From Acholoe squamosa (taxonomy: Eukaryota; Annelida; Polychaeta; Phyllodocida; Polynoidae), in the NCBI GenBank assembly GCA_949317995.1, contig OX439040.1:75365972-75429971 (forward strand): a DNA stretch of 64,000 nt, written 5' to 3'. The translations under genes were made by a program, and so were the position numbers. Under the pieces are notes generated by a model. It did no database searches, was not told the origin of the DNA, and worked only from the letters and a program-made list of their open reading frames with translations. Shown here piece by piece: positions 10,103 to 22,440 of this stretch (positions within the stretch are counted from its first letter, which is position 1; the number at the start of each line of letters is the position of its first letter).

Positions 10103-11744
10103 CTGGACGGGTGGGTGAGCAGCCTTCACACAGTGTAATGATCAGTACACACTGAAATAATTATGGTCCTCAAAGAGAGCAGCATGAAATAAATAAACAA
10201 GGCAGAACCTGTCAAATTTAACAGCCTCATCATGTTGACAACTTCTATGCCTATTATATTCTTCTCATCCCTCAACCATTGTGAGAGCGGCGACTTTCCG
10301 CAAAAAATCTTTTAAGTCGAACCTGAGTATATATAAGTCCCAAAATTATTTTGGTAGGTAGCTATACGGTGCAGCTTTTTGAAGTTTATACTTTTCTATA
10401 AAAATATTACCCTCTCGTAAAGCATGCCCTGAGTCAGCATGTCAGACCTTCAGAGGTCCATCTATTTTCAGATTTTCAAACTTTCCTAAAAACCAGACAT
10501 CTCAGAGGCTTCTTCTAACTTGTGGTCATAATTTGGATAGTGAGAATTAAATTGGGATGCCATTACAACATTTCCTTTCTACTTCTAGGGAGCCTAAGGC
10601 AGGCTTCAGCAGATGGAATTAAGCATGCCTAGTGCTGCCCCCTAGCCTTTTCTAGGCAAACCACCTTTCAGAGATCAGATGATCTCTGAAATCTCATTTC
10701 AGAGGACATGAATCTAAGCTGGCTGCTGATTGGCTGAAATTCTGATGCAGTGTTTTTGATTGTCTTTCTATGGCCATCCATTCTAGAGACGGTTTTACTG
10801 ATTTTGAGTGAGGGGAACAGGTTGAAATGAAGACAAATGGGTGCTTTTAGCATAATATATTGAGGGGCATGTGAGCATTGCTAACAACCAAAAATATTCA
10901 GAGGTTGAGCCCATACCCAACTGACATCTCTGCCTGAGTGCAGGTATATCCTGTAAGCTGAACTAAGCATTAGTTTGTGTATGTGCCATGACCTGAGGCA
11001 ATACAGTAGTGTGACATCATTCAGAAACCATAGAAATAATAAAAACTTCAGAAGGAGTGTTGGCCTGAGAAGGTTCACAGGTCAGGGCCCTACAGGTCAG
11101 TGTCAAGGTTATTTCTCCATGTCAGGTACACTGGTCAAAACTCACCCCTGTGGAGCTTTCTCTGACACAGTCCCATGTAATGTCAGTATCTTGATATCAT
11201 TCAGATTAAAATCTTGGGTTTTATTTTGGTATTTTTTTGTTTTTGTTCAGTAAGGTATCTCAGTATTATGCTGGGCAGTATTTAAGTTTCATTCATTGTG
11301 GTTTTATATTTCAGTTTTGAATTGGCATTTGAGTTCCATGCACTGAGTCATTTCCCATTATATTGGGTGGCATCTGGTAAAGCAGTAAACTGAAACAACC
11401 TGTATCAAATACCAACAGCCTGTCATGTAGATCTGTCTATCTATATCTCCATTCTCCATCCCTGATAATAATCTATCACTACTGATAACTCAAACCCCAT
11501 CAGCAGCTAGCCTGCTATCCAAGCAACTCTATCTTATATATTCAGTATTTAAACGGTTAGATGATAATGCCGATAATGTTTGTGAGCCGTGTAAAGGCTG
11601 GTCCATACGGAGAGAGAGCTAATCAATGAACTTTTCAGCATATGGTGGTTTGAGAGACGATTCGACAATAGACTTTGAGTTGTGGCCTCCCCTTGAACAG
11701 CTTGCTGTGTATGAGTAATATTGTCAATGATATTGATCTAGCAG
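10103..11744. other. Spacer, nothing coding recognised
   Basis: The only local structure noted is a perfect small palindrome at 10666-10691 (tttcagagatc, loop agat, gatctctgaaa). Open frames of 61-92 codons have no motif. Confidence 0.5.
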
Positions 11745-11990
11745 TTTTAAGCCTTTAAGGCTGTCTAATGCTGGAGAGCATCATGTCGATTAGTCGGCAT
11801 GATGTATGAATACAGCCCTGGTGAGTCAGTCCCCATGCTTTATGATGACCGACAGGTATGATTTATCAACCTCTAAGTGTAAACCCGATACTATGAGAAA
11901 TGCTTTATGAATACATTGATGCACTAATGCAATGCTGGTGAGTGCTGGACTGCATTGATACATCCTGCTGACCTACTGCATCAAGTCACT
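11745..11990. mobile_element. Broken cloverleaf repeats
   Basis: It starts taagcctttaaggctgtcta, then carries gagcatcatgtcgattagtc and ggcatgatgtatgaatacag. Later pieces (about 11905-11985) repeat the tgcactaatgcaatgctggt motif. The arms are too decayed for a full fold. Confidence 0.6.
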
Positions 11991-11996
11991 GCATCA

Positions 11997-12286
11997 CAGA
12001 GGCATAGGAAGCAAATCTTCATACACCCAGCATGGGCCCACCACAACAACCTTAAACTGTCTGTGTGATGACGTCTATATATACCTTTGTATAGAAGAGT
12101 AATTTTTGATGAATTTTAGATCTGATTGAAGGCTCAGGCCCCCATTTTTCCTTTTCCATTACTACTTTGAGATGCAAAGTTTTAGCTTCTTGTCCAATTC
12201 ATTATGAATTCTTGGCAAATTTGGGGGCCCTCCTTTATGATTGAGGGGCTCGGGCCCCCCTGCCCCCACCTTTTCCTACACCCCTG
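11997..12286. mobile_element. CAGRGGCGTAGG-family element, 290 bp
   Basis: It runs from cagaggcataggaagc to ttttcctacacccctg, with imperfect inverted ends. Flanks are CATCA (11992-11996) and CATTA (12287-12291), a 4-of-5 match for a 5-bp target duplication. The interior matches the 14293 copy throughout. No transposase is present. The CAG-start termini with 5-bp duplications would fit a hAT subgroup, by inference. Confidence 0.75.
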
Positions 12287-12790
12287 CATTAAGCCCATGG
12301 GGCTGGCATGATGCTTCAATGTAGCGCTGGTGACTAGAATCGATAGTGCTGCATTTAACTAATCCGTGAAAATGCTTTAATGCACAACCTGCCCTTTAAA
12401 GAGTTCAGCGTTCGATAGACACAGCTCTATAACACGGCCTCAATCACTGTCATCGGGTGGTAAATTGGGGTAATTAAAGTTTAATACTAATGCACCAAGT
12501 TGATTAATGCATGATGTCATCTCCAATGTCCACAGTGCTGGAGGAGGCAGGGACTACAATAAAGTATGGATCAGTTTAACCATCTAAAGGGCTGCAGGGT
12601 GCCTCCAGGTTCATGGTGCTTGGTAGGTCTACTCACCAGCACTGCATTGGTGCATCATGCAGACTCTCCAGTGGTGCTTCAACCATGCATTGTTAACATT
12701 TTTCATGAATGCAGTCTTGGTGAGTAGATTCAACAAGACTGCATTCATGCATCATGACCACTGAGGCATGAAACATTATTAACACATTGT
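12287..12790. mobile_element. Broken cloverleaf repeats
   Basis: Family motifs (gcatgatgcttcaatg, tgcattggtgcatcatgc, tgcattcatgcatcatgacc) recur, with palindromic pieces around 12706-12765. No complete copy is seen. Confidence 0.55.
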
Positions 12791-13399
12791 GAGGCGCTCA
12801 AGGGGGAAAAGGATCTATAGGCTGATCTGCTGCTGCTGTTACTGTAGTATATAGGGGGGTTGTTAATGAGGTAGGAACAGGGTATAATGGTAGGGCAATA
12901 TCTGGTAGTTAGATTCAGTTTTATTGGCTCAGGGACCACCCTGAATCTATACCGCCGGGTAGGTGATGGCATTGGCAAAAAGTCAGTTATCCAATTTTCA
13001 ATCTCAATTTTCTACAAGAAACAAAGCATGTAAACAAATAAAATCACCATACATGAGTAGTTCATATATCAGTCTTTAGTTACGGTGAAGAAAAAAATTC
13101 AAAAATCCATGCATGAGTTCATACAAAATTAAACAAAGAAAAAAGTCGATAAAAATATTTTCTCCAATCCAGTCCTCCATTGGGTTTACCTCCGGGCTGG
13201 ACTTTTCTCTCTTTGTTTCTATTTGTTTCAAAAACAGCGTCTAAAAGTAAGATGGTTTGGACACCTTTCAAAAAACGCGGGAAAGGTCACCCTGAGCCCT
13301 CTGTGCCAATGCATGTCGTTGAATTTTTTTTTCACACTTTTACCCTTTAAGGTTGACAGAATAGTACAGGCGTAATTCTGCCCCAGTGCTCTTGTGGTG
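12791..13399. other. Spacer, nothing recognised
   Basis: AT-rich sequence with no supported gene or repeat boundary. Confidence 0.5.
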
Positions 13400-13540
13400 A
13401 AGTTACATGTAATTGTAAGTGCAGCATTCATGCATGATGACAACCCATCAAATTGCGGTATCATGCATCAATGCGCCATGGGTGAATTATTTGTCGGCGC
13501 CAAATAAATGCATCATGACAACCATTTAACATGATACCTT
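13400..13540. mobile_element. Cloverleaf repeat fragment
   Basis: It shows gcagcattcatgcatgatga and aatgcatcatgacaacc, with no outer arms. Confidence 0.5.
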
Positions 13541-13875
13541 GTGGATCAAGCATTCCGTCCTTGAATGGCTAATGCTACTGCAGCTAGCAATTGGGAGACG
13601 CCATTGACTGGATGGTCGTTATTGACCACATGAATGGTATTGATTAAATTGTAGAAATATCTGACAAGTACCCATCATAAAGTGACTAAATCAACTTTTC
13701 ACTTGATTATTTCATTTAAAGTTTTGCAATCCACAATCTACACATTGAATTGCCTTAGTTCCCCTCTTTTTTGTAAGAAATTGAAAAAGAGAACATCACC
13801 AAAAGAACAAAAGTTTGTCTTAAATTCCTCAGTGATGACAGCACTGGTTCCCTTCCTGCTTCCTTTGCTAGAATA
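13541..13875. other. Spacer, nothing recognised
   Basis: No gene or clear repeat is seen. Confidence 0.4.
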
Positions 13876-14045
13876 GCTTTCATGCATCATGCTGACCTCT
13901 GCCAGTGCATCAACCACTGCACTGCCCTGATGCATCATTCCAATCCTCCAGGGACGTATTGGCCTCATAGGGTCGCCATGATGCATGAATGCAGCCGCTG
14001 CATTCATGCATCATGGCGGTCAATGGGCATGATGAATAAATGTAC
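13876..14045. mobile_element. Cloverleaf repeat with 45-bp perfect palindrome
   Basis: Positions 13974-14018 form two exact 21-bp arms around ccg: cgccatgatgcatgaatgcag and its inverse. Further family motifs lie upstream (tttcatgcatcatgctgacc). The exact arms suggest this copy is young or was recently corrected by gene conversion. Confidence 0.75.
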
Positions 14046-14292
14046 AATCATACAGGCAAACTCCACCTTTGGGTCCGTATTTCAGCCTAAACATTTTTGT
14101 ACGACAGTGTGAGTATACTGGGGTCTGGGGGCCCAGGGGCCCAGGAAATTTTGCCAATTGCCAATTGTAGAGGTTTTTGGGGATGTCTAAAAGCATCTGC
14201 TTAAAATCTTACTAAGACGCACGTCCCCCCCCCCCCCCCACCCATATAAATGTAAAGTGAGATCTCATCGGATCTAGATGATTAACACGGTG

Positions 14293-14638
14293 CAGAGGCG
14301 TAGGAAGCAAATCTTTATTGGGAGGGCCCGGCGAGGGCACCATCGCGACCACCTTGAATTGTCAGCTGATGCGTGATGGTGTCTATATAATGCGTATATA
14401 GAATTCATAAAGAAAAGTAATTTTTGGTAGATTTTGGATCTGACTTTAGGCTCAGACCCCCATTTCCCTATGACATCACCAGAATAATCTAATTTGAGAT
14501 GTAATGTTTTAGCTTCCTTTCCATTGTGTTTAGGAGTTCTTGGAAAATATTGGGGGGGCCCAGACATACTCAGGCCCCACCTCCTTCATGATTGGGGGGG
14601 CCCAGGCCCCCCTGGCCCCCCCTTTTCCTACGCCCCTG
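14293..14638. mobile_element. CAGRGGCGTAGG-family element, 346 bp with 5-bp target duplication
   Basis: It runs from cagaggcgtaggaagc to ttttcctacgcccctg. CGGTG lies immediately outside both ends (14288-14292 and 14639-14643), an exact 5-bp target duplication. Long G/C runs near the right end (gggggggccca ... ggcccccc) form a second inner inverted repeat. It is non-autonomous. Confidence 0.85.
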
Positions 14639-14643
14639 CGGTG

Positions 14644-15539
14644 GGTCTATAAAAACCTGAGAAAATTTAGAAAACCTGAGGAGTTTGCAGGTATGACTGT
14701 TCAGCCCTAGCAGGGTACAGGTAGAGGGAGTTGAGTGGATGGAGTGACCTGTGATCAGGTTAATCCAGGATGTACGGCCTCATCAGGCGCCAAGGACAAA
14801 GCTGCACGGTCAATGAATGGTCATTACCCATCATCAAGGCTGCACACAAAAAACATAGGGCTGCTAGTGTCTTCTAATTGAAATAAATGAATTAAAACCT
14901 GTCGAATTTAACTTGTGAGGCCTCAGACAGACTCTTTGTCTTGACAACTTAATTTTGACAAAACTGATGGCCCTACCTGACGACCCTTGACAGCTAGGCT
15001 CTGAAGTTGTCAATTTCATCAAAACATATAATACAGGTTTGCATTATAAGCGAGGAAGTACAGTAATTTCATCTAGAAACTTTACATGAGAAGATTTTCA
15101 AGTTTTTGTTGACTAAAGAGTCTGGCGCTTTTGAGCCAATACCTGACTTAAATGTATTGGTTGTGTACCTCGCTACGGCTAACATTGAACCTGCGACAAA
15201 CTTAAGCTGATTGTACAAGTTTCACCGTGTGCACAGAGATGATGTATCCGCTAGCAGCGTCTTATGTCTACACTGTAAGTTGGTGTAAGAATGATGTATA
15301 ATAACACATCACTACACCATGCAGTGAACGCATCCCTGTACAAGTACTGTCTCTGAGACCGGCCGGCTGATGGAGTGATGAGACGACACCTTAATGCAGG
15401 GCTTTCACAGATTGGTGTCTTCCCTGTTGATGATAACTTGAGAGATGGTTTGGTAGGTGGTTTTAAGATGACTAGTGGCTTCGCCACTACGGGCAGGGCA
15501 AGCTCTAAAATCAGGTTGAACTGTGCATACTCTTAAGTG
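14644..15539. other. Spacer with faint dispersed-repeat similarity
   Basis: Segment 14828-15030 resembles 16480-16640 (aattgaa..., then ccctacctgacgaccc..., then agttgtcaa) and faintly 10150-10245, so a decayed dispersed repeat is likely. No gene is seen. Confidence 0.4.
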
Positions 15540-15690
15540 CAAACTGTGCCTACTTTTCACGGCAAACTGTGCCTACTTTTCACGGCAAACTGTGTCTACT
15601 TTTCACGGCAAACTGTGCCTACATTTCACAGAAAAATGTGCCTACCTTTGAGGGCCTATGTGCAACACTTTTCAGGGCAAACAGAGTCAA
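15540..15690. repeat. 23-bp tandem repeat, about 6 copies
   Basis: The unit caaactgtgcctacttttca plus cgg starts at 15540, 15563, 15586 and 15609, then decays. Confidence 0.9.
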
Positions 15691-15737
15691 TTCCTCATGG
15701 CAAAATCGGCCTAGGCCCTACTTGTTGTGGTTTCTGA

Positions 15738-15797
15738 CGCTGCTTAGTGACATGACATTGCTTAGTGATATGACATTGCTTAGTGACGTGATATTAC
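15738..15797. repeat. 20-bp tandem repeat, 3 copies
   Basis: The unit ttgcttagtgacatgacatt repeats three times with a few changes. Confidence 0.85.
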
Positions 15798-17106
15798 GCC
15801 AAAAACAAGCCAGCAACATACTCTCCAAGCAGATCTTCTCGGAAGACTCCACCTCAAAAGTTTAGGGAGGGATATCTCCGATAATTCAATGAATTCTAGC
15901 AAAATATTTCAGGGGATGATGGTATGGATATACAGGAACAATACTCTGTATTATTTGCGGGTGGTTTCTGTGGGAAATACTTATTTAAATTTAAATACTC
16001 AGTTTTATAAGAAAACAATGGCGGATTTCTGTTCAATTGTTCACTTCCTGTTGCTTAGTTCTGTCAAGAGTATATGTATTAAATAATACTTTTCCTCTAA
16101 AATACACATTCATTTTGAAGATGGGTGAGATTTTGAAGAAATTTCGAATATGTCAAACAATGAAAATATTAAATGTAGTATGATTAAAGAAAAAAATCGA
16201 GTTAACTCAGAGTTTCCTAACTGCTTCACAGCCTGAAAATTTTGCTTCATCTGGTACCCCAAGGTTACATAAGGCTGGAGAAGTCAAATATCCAGATTCC
16301 ATAACCAGCGATCCAAAAATGCCTTTTTTAATATAATGTAAATAGGAAAGCCGTATAAAGGCTTACCTGTATGTTATAAGCTCTACCCCAGCAAAGTGAC
16401 ATGCAGGTATAATTATGCCCGGTTTATGTCAAGTCAAATGCTTTGCCCCTCTCTAAGTTGCATTGTATGTCCTGCAGCTCTACACACACAAAATGTAGAG
16501 TCGCTAGGGTCTTATAATTGAACAGTAAAAGGTAATTGAGTCAAAACATGGCAAATTTAGGTTGTCAGCCCCTGCACTGGGCATATGACCCTACCTGACG
16601 ACCCAAGAGTGACAAACCATAAAGTTGTCAACCTAGCCGCACACGATGAAAATGGAGGAGTCTGTATCTGACAAGTTAAATCTGCCTCATTTGTTTTATG
16701 CTGCTCAATTTGAAGACCTCTATTATGCTTTCGGTTCTGTCCCTGTTCTGTTTTCAGTGTAGCTGATTGCTTCCGGTATTGTTTGCCCATCTAGGGCTTC
16801 GACACCACCAACCAATCAGTGTTCTTGATAGGTCAAACCAATCAGAACTATTGGCAGTTTGTGAGCCGTGACATGACTAAAGCAGATGACATTCAGGTCT
16901 ATGGCTTCTTGCGCTCAGCATTGGTAATAAATGTCATAATAAGCATCTGTTGCTCACCTGTAGTGACCAGGTACATTCACATTTATAACTTATTTTTCCT
17001 ACTCCCTGCCACAAAAAAAAAATTGAGCGAGAAACCAATAAAAGTCAGTTGCAGTCTATTGCTGTCAAAATCTACTTGATACCCTACCTATGAACGTGGC
17101 ACATGT
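15798..17106. other. Spacer, nothing coding recognised
   Basis: Contains the second member of the weak dispersed repeat noted at 14828 (about 16480-16640). Short open frames have no motif. Confidence 0.45.
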
Positions 17107-17311
17107 TTATAAAACCCCGGTCATAAGCCCGACTTTTTTTTGTATTTTTGGTTAAAAGTCTATACCCCCGGCTAATGGACAGGGTTTAATTTCAATAGAT
17201 TAAAGAAGAGAAATTATGGAAAATTATTCACCAAAATCGGGTTATGATATTTCCACAAACTCTACCTTCAGTCTTTGACTGAGGTCGCCTAATGAGCGGG
17301 GATTTACGGTA
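17107..17311. mobile_element. TACCGTAA-related TIR element (CCCCGGTCATAAG subtype)
   Basis: The left end ataaaaccccggtcataagc corresponds to the inverse of the right end ctaatgagcggggatttacg, with some mismatches. A similar pair of ends brackets 20806-21135. No ORF is present. Confidence 0.5.
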
Positions 17312-17339
17312 ACTTAGAAAACAGCAAGCTGTCTTGGGG

Positions 17340-17765
17340 GCATACATTAACTATGTACGCATCAAGTGTGTGTGTGGGGGGGGGGGGTCTAGCCAAATGC
17401 GTACAGATGCATACAGGGTGGGGAGGGGGTCATGGACTTGTACGCATAGGGCCTTATAATTTAGGAGAAATTGAGGCTTTTTTTTTTGGGGGGGGGGGGG
17501 TGATGGTAGGTCTCTTTGTAAGCCTACAAAATAATTATTCTGAATCCTGACCAGTGAACACCACCCCCCATTGAAAGATTCACCAAAGGTACAAGAATAA
17601 AGGGTATACATACATAGTATGCATACATATTTACATACCAAAGTGTAAAGGAATATTTCTTTGCATGCAGGAAAGGGGGGGGGGGTCATTGTGGTTTGAG
17701 TATGCAAGCATAGGGGGAGGGGGTGGTCCAAATGCGTACATGGTGCAACAGGGGGTTGGGGGGTC
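17340..17765. repeat. G-run-rich low-complexity region
   Basis: At least six runs of 5-12 G on the plus strand occur with partly repeated context (ccaaatgcgtaca..., tacgcata...). Such clusters could form G-quadruplexes. The 126-codon minus-strand frame is a proline-rich shadow of these runs, not a gene. Confidence 0.6.
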
Positions 17766-17829
17766 TATTTTTGGCAAAAAAATGTGCGTATATAATTAAT
17801 GGATGCCCCCCTATCTGTTTGCCCATGGA

Positions 17830-18190
17830 AAGGTGAGTGTCCATAGGCCCCATATAACATAACAAATAGGCTACCTGGTAATAGGCCCCACATAACATAG
17901 CTGACTACTTCCCAAGGTCAAACCCAATAGGATATTACATGCTACCTATATAAAAAGCCCCACACAACATAACAGGACAGTTGGGTAATCTACTCATACA
18001 TAGGCCTACATAGCATCAAAAAAAAGAATAAGCTGCCAAAATCCCGCCCCTATATAACATGACACTGAGAGCCAGACACATAGAAAATAGGACACTGCTA
18101 GCCATAACACATGCAACATAGAAAAGAGGGCACAGTTGGCCAGCCCCCCCATACAACACAGAAGACAGGACACAGTTAGCCAGGCTAGCC
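17830..18190. repeat. Degenerate repeat of CCCCACATAACATA motifs
   Basis: Motifs close to ggccccatataacata / gccccacataacatag recur about every 40-60 bp with much divergence. Confidence 0.5.
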
Positions 18191-19904
18191 AATTACAAGA
18201 TGGATTACTGAGCACCAGGCCTGGGTGGAGAGGTGAAGATACAGTAGATGGGTCTTTTACCGAAGGCTTCCCATACAGTGTATCTACTGTAGATATCAGT
18301 GTTCATATAACTAGGTTTTAATTCCCATCATATACCCTCTACTGCTATGGCTTCTTTCAATACCAGGAAACTATTTTAGTTCTCTGCATATATTTGCATG
18401 TATAGTTCTTATACGAAGTTGCTGTTTTGAAATAGTTTTAGTCTTTCCATGCAGAGCTTGAATATGGAAAATACTTGAAAGCCACCAGCCCTAGACCCCT
18501 TTGAATTCACCTTTAGTAAATAATCATGAACTCTAGGAATGAATATGAGAAAGAGCGAATTTGAACATTTGATTGCGGTAAAAGAACCTCCTTTTAGATA
18601 TAGTATATACCATAAATACCCTGCATATTTATAAGATGTGGCTCATACACAAGGATGAATCAATATACTTAGTCCAATAGTGCTAGGAATTACATTGAAG
18701 ACCTTGCTGTATTTAGATACTAATACTTTATAGTAGGCAAGTCTCAATTTCTGTTCAACCATCAGCATTTTGCAGGTTTCGCTTCCCATCTGATGGTGTG
18801 CCTTAATGTAACATAATTACTGTAGGAAGCTCTTTTAAGCTTTCAGTGCTCCCTTCTCCCACTGGGGCTTTTTTTGTGTTGAAAGGGATATTGGCACATT
18901 GTGATAGTAACTTTATACCATAGTGCCAGAATGACTGCTGCTTCCCCTCTCTTAATGATAAGTTAATCATATACCTAGTATACTTGGATAAAAATGGATA
19001 ACTAAAGTGCACTAAAAGTCTATGTATGCTGATGCTTTGTAATGTGTAAGCTCCACAGCATTATTTTGAATGTGGTTGGGTGGCCTTTTTGTGTTCAGGG
19101 CTTGCCTCATATGTGAAGATTAAGCCTGTCATCCCTTAAAATATGTGTCTTGTAGGCGATGGTCATATTACGATTGATTAGTATCAAATTGCTCAAAATC
19201 AAGCGTGACATGTGCTATATCCAATACATGAGGATTTACATTATATAATATATCAAGTCTGTGTCAGTCTAGCAGTGTCAATAATCTTATTCCTTCTGTC
19301 ATTACAGGTATGTACCCATGTTTTTACTCAAGTCTACTCCGGTAAGCTTTTAATTTTGAATTTAATCTTACAAGCGAAGGCATACGAGCAAATCAAAAGC
19401 TTACTCTAGCTTACCGGATGATCTGAAAGTTTTGTTATGGCTTATAGGTGTATTGGAATGATGTAGTAAAGTGCTAAGACGACAAATATAATGATTAAAA
19501 AAAAGCCAGATGACTCCTGTAGATTCCTTGCAGAAGCCTGCCGTGCTGCATATGTATTCTAGATGCAGCCTACATAATATTATGTGACATGTTGCAGTAC
19601 ATGCAATGGTGGACCCACTATGGTGAAAATAGAGGCATCAAACTTTAATTTCATCAAATTCCTTTAAAAGTAATTTTTGTTCAAAACAAAACGTTTAAGC
19701 AGTCTGCTCTCACATATTTTTGAGAGGGACCTGCTTTAAAGCAGTGGATGGGGTCCGATCAAACAAATGTGATGCTAAACCGGTCTGGAGACAAATATTA
19801 CAAAGAAATGAGTCAGGTCAAAATATCCAAATTGAAAATATGAAATGATAGCTTCCTACCTCATTTAACTTTATGGGAACAATGGAGTGCTTTGATACAC
19901 TATG
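18191..19904. other. Spacer, nothing recognised
   Basis: AT-rich sequence without supported genes, arrays or paired termini. Confidence 0.5.
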
Positions 19905-20010
19905 GTCCTTTGTTGGCATGATGCATGAATGCAGCCGTGGTAAGTGACGTACCCTTGCTGCATTTATGCATCATGCCGACCCTTATCTCAAAATTTGCAA
20001 AAGTCACAGG
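19905..20010. mobile_element. Cloverleaf repeat fragment with one hairpin
   Basis: The arm ggcatgatgcatgaatgcag is inverted as ctgcatttatgcatcatgcc around a 20-nt centre. Outer arms are not preserved. Confidence 0.65.
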
Positions 20011-20062
20011 CATGATGCCTGAAATCTTTATTCTACAAAAAAGGACATCCTAAAAAATGATA

Positions 20063-20289
20063 TACCGTAAATTCTCTCGTATAAGCCGCATCCCTAGTAT
20101 AAGCCACACCCTGACTTTGAGAGGAGTGTATGAGCCACTTCTGGGACTTGGAAATGGGGAGTTTAGTACTGTTCTATGGTGTCAAAACCCCTTGTATAAG
20201 CCACACCCTGACTTTGGCCTGGACCTATAAGCCTCATTTTGATCTGGGTTCTGGTATAATCCGCGGCTTATACGAGAGAATTTACGGTA
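20063..20289. mobile_element. Intact TACCGTAA-family element (CTCTCGTATAAGCCGC subtype)
   Basis: The left end taccgtaaattctctcgtat is the exact inverse of the right end atacgagagaatttacggta. Inside, (g)tataagcc(a/g)caccctgacttt recurs three times. It is 227 bp with no ORF and is the reference copy for the disrupted element at 9678-10102. Confidence 0.85.
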
Positions 20290-20565
20290 GCACATACAAA
20301 CTCTCCAGTGCTTATTAAATGTGACTGTAGTTGATAATTAGTATCAATTAGATATCTGAGACAATTTGTGTGCACACCCTTACGCCTTATCTCCACCCCC
20401 GATAAAGGGAATTAAGTGCAGCAAACAGGCAAACACACCTGTATGGTCAGTGTAATGCATCAACACAGTGCTAATAACTTATCCGCTGCCACCGCCTTAG
20501 GTCATGGCACTGCATTTATACATGTTGACAACAGATGAATATAAAGGCAATCAAGGACAGGGGCT

Positions 20566-20750
20566 TCCCTAGCCCACTTAAAAGGCTCAACTTCTCATCT
20601 TTCCTATCCCCTCAGGATGTGTGTGGTGCACATATGCGAGGCACTGACACATTCCTCTGTGAAATTGTGTAATGTCGTTCTCGCCATGAATATGACCTTA
20701 GCTGTCGAAATGGCGTTAAACATCTATTACTCACTCACTCAAGCTGACAT
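20566..20750 (+). mobile_element. SINE-like dispersed repeat, copy 2
   Basis: Same family and orientation as 4349-4534, ending ggcgttaaacatctattact plus (CTCA)n. Single-base differences from copy 1 are scattered along the whole length. Confidence 0.6.
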
Positions 20751-20805
20751 GTTATTCTTCATGGGCTAAGCTTTAGTGTGAGGAGAACTTAGTAAAACAT
20801 TATGC

Positions 20806-21135
20806 ACCATAAAATCCGGTCATAAGTCGGCCCCGGTCATAAGCTGGGGGTACAGTTTAAGAAAAAACTATATGCCGGATTTTGGGCACTTTTTTCAAGT
20901 TTTTCACTATAATCTAAGTAAAATAACACCTGGTCATAAGCTGCAGGTAGAGTTTGGGGAGAATTTAGAAGCCAGTTTTGGCCAAAAATCAGTGGCGTAT
21001 TAAGTTGAGGGGGGGGGGCGCGGGGGCCAGTAGTTTAGAGTTTAATTGCCTCTTTTTATCCCAATAATTTGCCAGAAATTATTATTAAATGAGGGGGGAA
21101 GTAGGGGCAAAATCTTATGACCAGGGTTTTAGGTA
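20806..21135. mobile_element. Decayed TIR element (CCGGTCATAAG subtype)
   Basis: The left end accataaaatccggtcataa and the right end ttatgaccagggttttaggt are imperfect inverses. Inner repeats of ggtcataagc(t/c)g occur. It is related to 17107-17311. Confidence 0.5.
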
Positions 21136-21489
21136 GATCGGTTGATACACTAGAGAGCTGCCATAGTGGCTGTAACTCATTGAGGGTAACTGCAGCTTCA
21201 TATCTGGTATAAATAACCACTGAGTGACTGCTGGTGTTTGCTGCAATTAAAGCTCCTTATCAGGAGATGATAAGACCTGAAGGGTCCCTACTCCATGCCT
21301 CAGATATCAGTTGCTGATAGATACTAATCATTAACGACGATCAAATCTTATTCTACACTCGGCACTTTGTATGTTGGAGGCATATTTTTTTTAGGAGATT
21401 CAAGTGTCATGCCTGTGACTTTTGTAGATGTGTTGAAAAAATGGTTTGACCTTAATAGGATAGGGAAGAGCAGCAATTTGTTGCCTGAT

Positions 21490-22440
21490 CAGATAGTTCT
21501 GTGTAGCCCGGGGCAGGTCCACTGACGATCAAAACTGTGTATCAGCCTGTGAGAGCCTGTGAGAGTGGTCGAGACATGGGGAGATCACCCTCACATCAGT
21601 GTCAGTGGTCATTCTGGTTGTACCCCTCTTCTGTGCCCTCACTACCTAGAACCCATCACCCCTGGGAAGGGGCCTGCCCGGCTGACTGGCCAGGGCAGGT
21701 TCCCTGGCGATCAGTATTGTGGACTGTCCAGCTAGAGTGGTTGAGTCAAGGTGTCAGAGACTGCCCTGTTGGGCATTCAATAGGCCGCACGCCCTGCAAT
21801 CGGCGCGCGCCCAGATCTGAACGTGCTCACACTCCAGCTAGAGAGGAGGTGCGCCTGTGGCGCGCGCCGCATGGCTGGCGTGCGGCTAATGAATACCCGA
21901 CAGGTTCTTTTCCCCTGTTCCTGTACTTCCAGCACCCAGAACCCATCACCTTGGGGCTGCTGCCTGCCTGCCCAGGACAGGTTCCCTGATGATCAATATT
22001 GTGGGTTGTCCAGCTAGAGTGATCAAGACAAGGTGTCAGTGACTGTTCTGGTTCTCTGCCCCTCTTCCTCGACCCTCACTCCCTAGAACCCATCACCTCG
22101 GGGCTGGGCAAACAAGCCTAGATAGTCAAGACATGTAGATCGCCCTAGCACTTGTGTCAGTGATTGTGCCCCTGTTCTTAATTCTGTACCTTCACCTAGA
22201 ACCTATCAACCCGCTCTCGGGCCTGCCCGCCTAGCTGGGGCAGGTCCCCTGGCAATTTATATTGTGGATTGTCCAGCTATAGTGATCGCGACAAGGTGTA
22301 ACCTACCGTTCTGGTTCTCGGCCCCTACCTCCAGCACCCAGAACCCATCACCTTGGGGCTGGGATCTGCCGCCCACCCGCCAGGGGCAGGTCCCTGGGGG
22401 ATCAATACTGTGGATGGACCATATTGGTCACCTGGGTCCT
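21490..22440. repeat. Degenerate ~110-150 bp tandem repeat, 5-6 units
   Basis: The phrase agaacccatcacc occurs near 21650, 21940, 22087, 22199 (variant) and 22340. Each is followed by a C/G-rich block, caggt(c/t)ccctgg, attgtgga-ttgtccag and a gtgtcag motif. The first interval is longer because an element sits at 21771-21898. The 150-codon frame 21537-21989 crosses both repeat and insert, which argues against a gene. Confidence 0.75.
21771..21898. mobile_element. 128-bp CpG-rich fold-back element
   Basis: The left arm gggcattcaataggccgcac ... cggcgcgcgcc is imperfectly inverted in ggcgcgcgccg ... gtgcggctaatgaataccc. It interrupts one unit of the 21490-22440 repeat, whose sequence resumes afterwards. 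It is far more CpG-rich than its surroundings. The target duplication is unclear. Confidence 0.7.

Noticed and set aside
17351-17731. 126-codon proline-rich minus-strand frame
   Set aside because: It is the complement of poly-G runs and changes phase with run length; low complexity only.
21537-21989. 150-codon plus-strand frame
   Set aside because: It runs across a degenerate tandem repeat and an inserted fold-back element, so it cannot be an ancestral gene.
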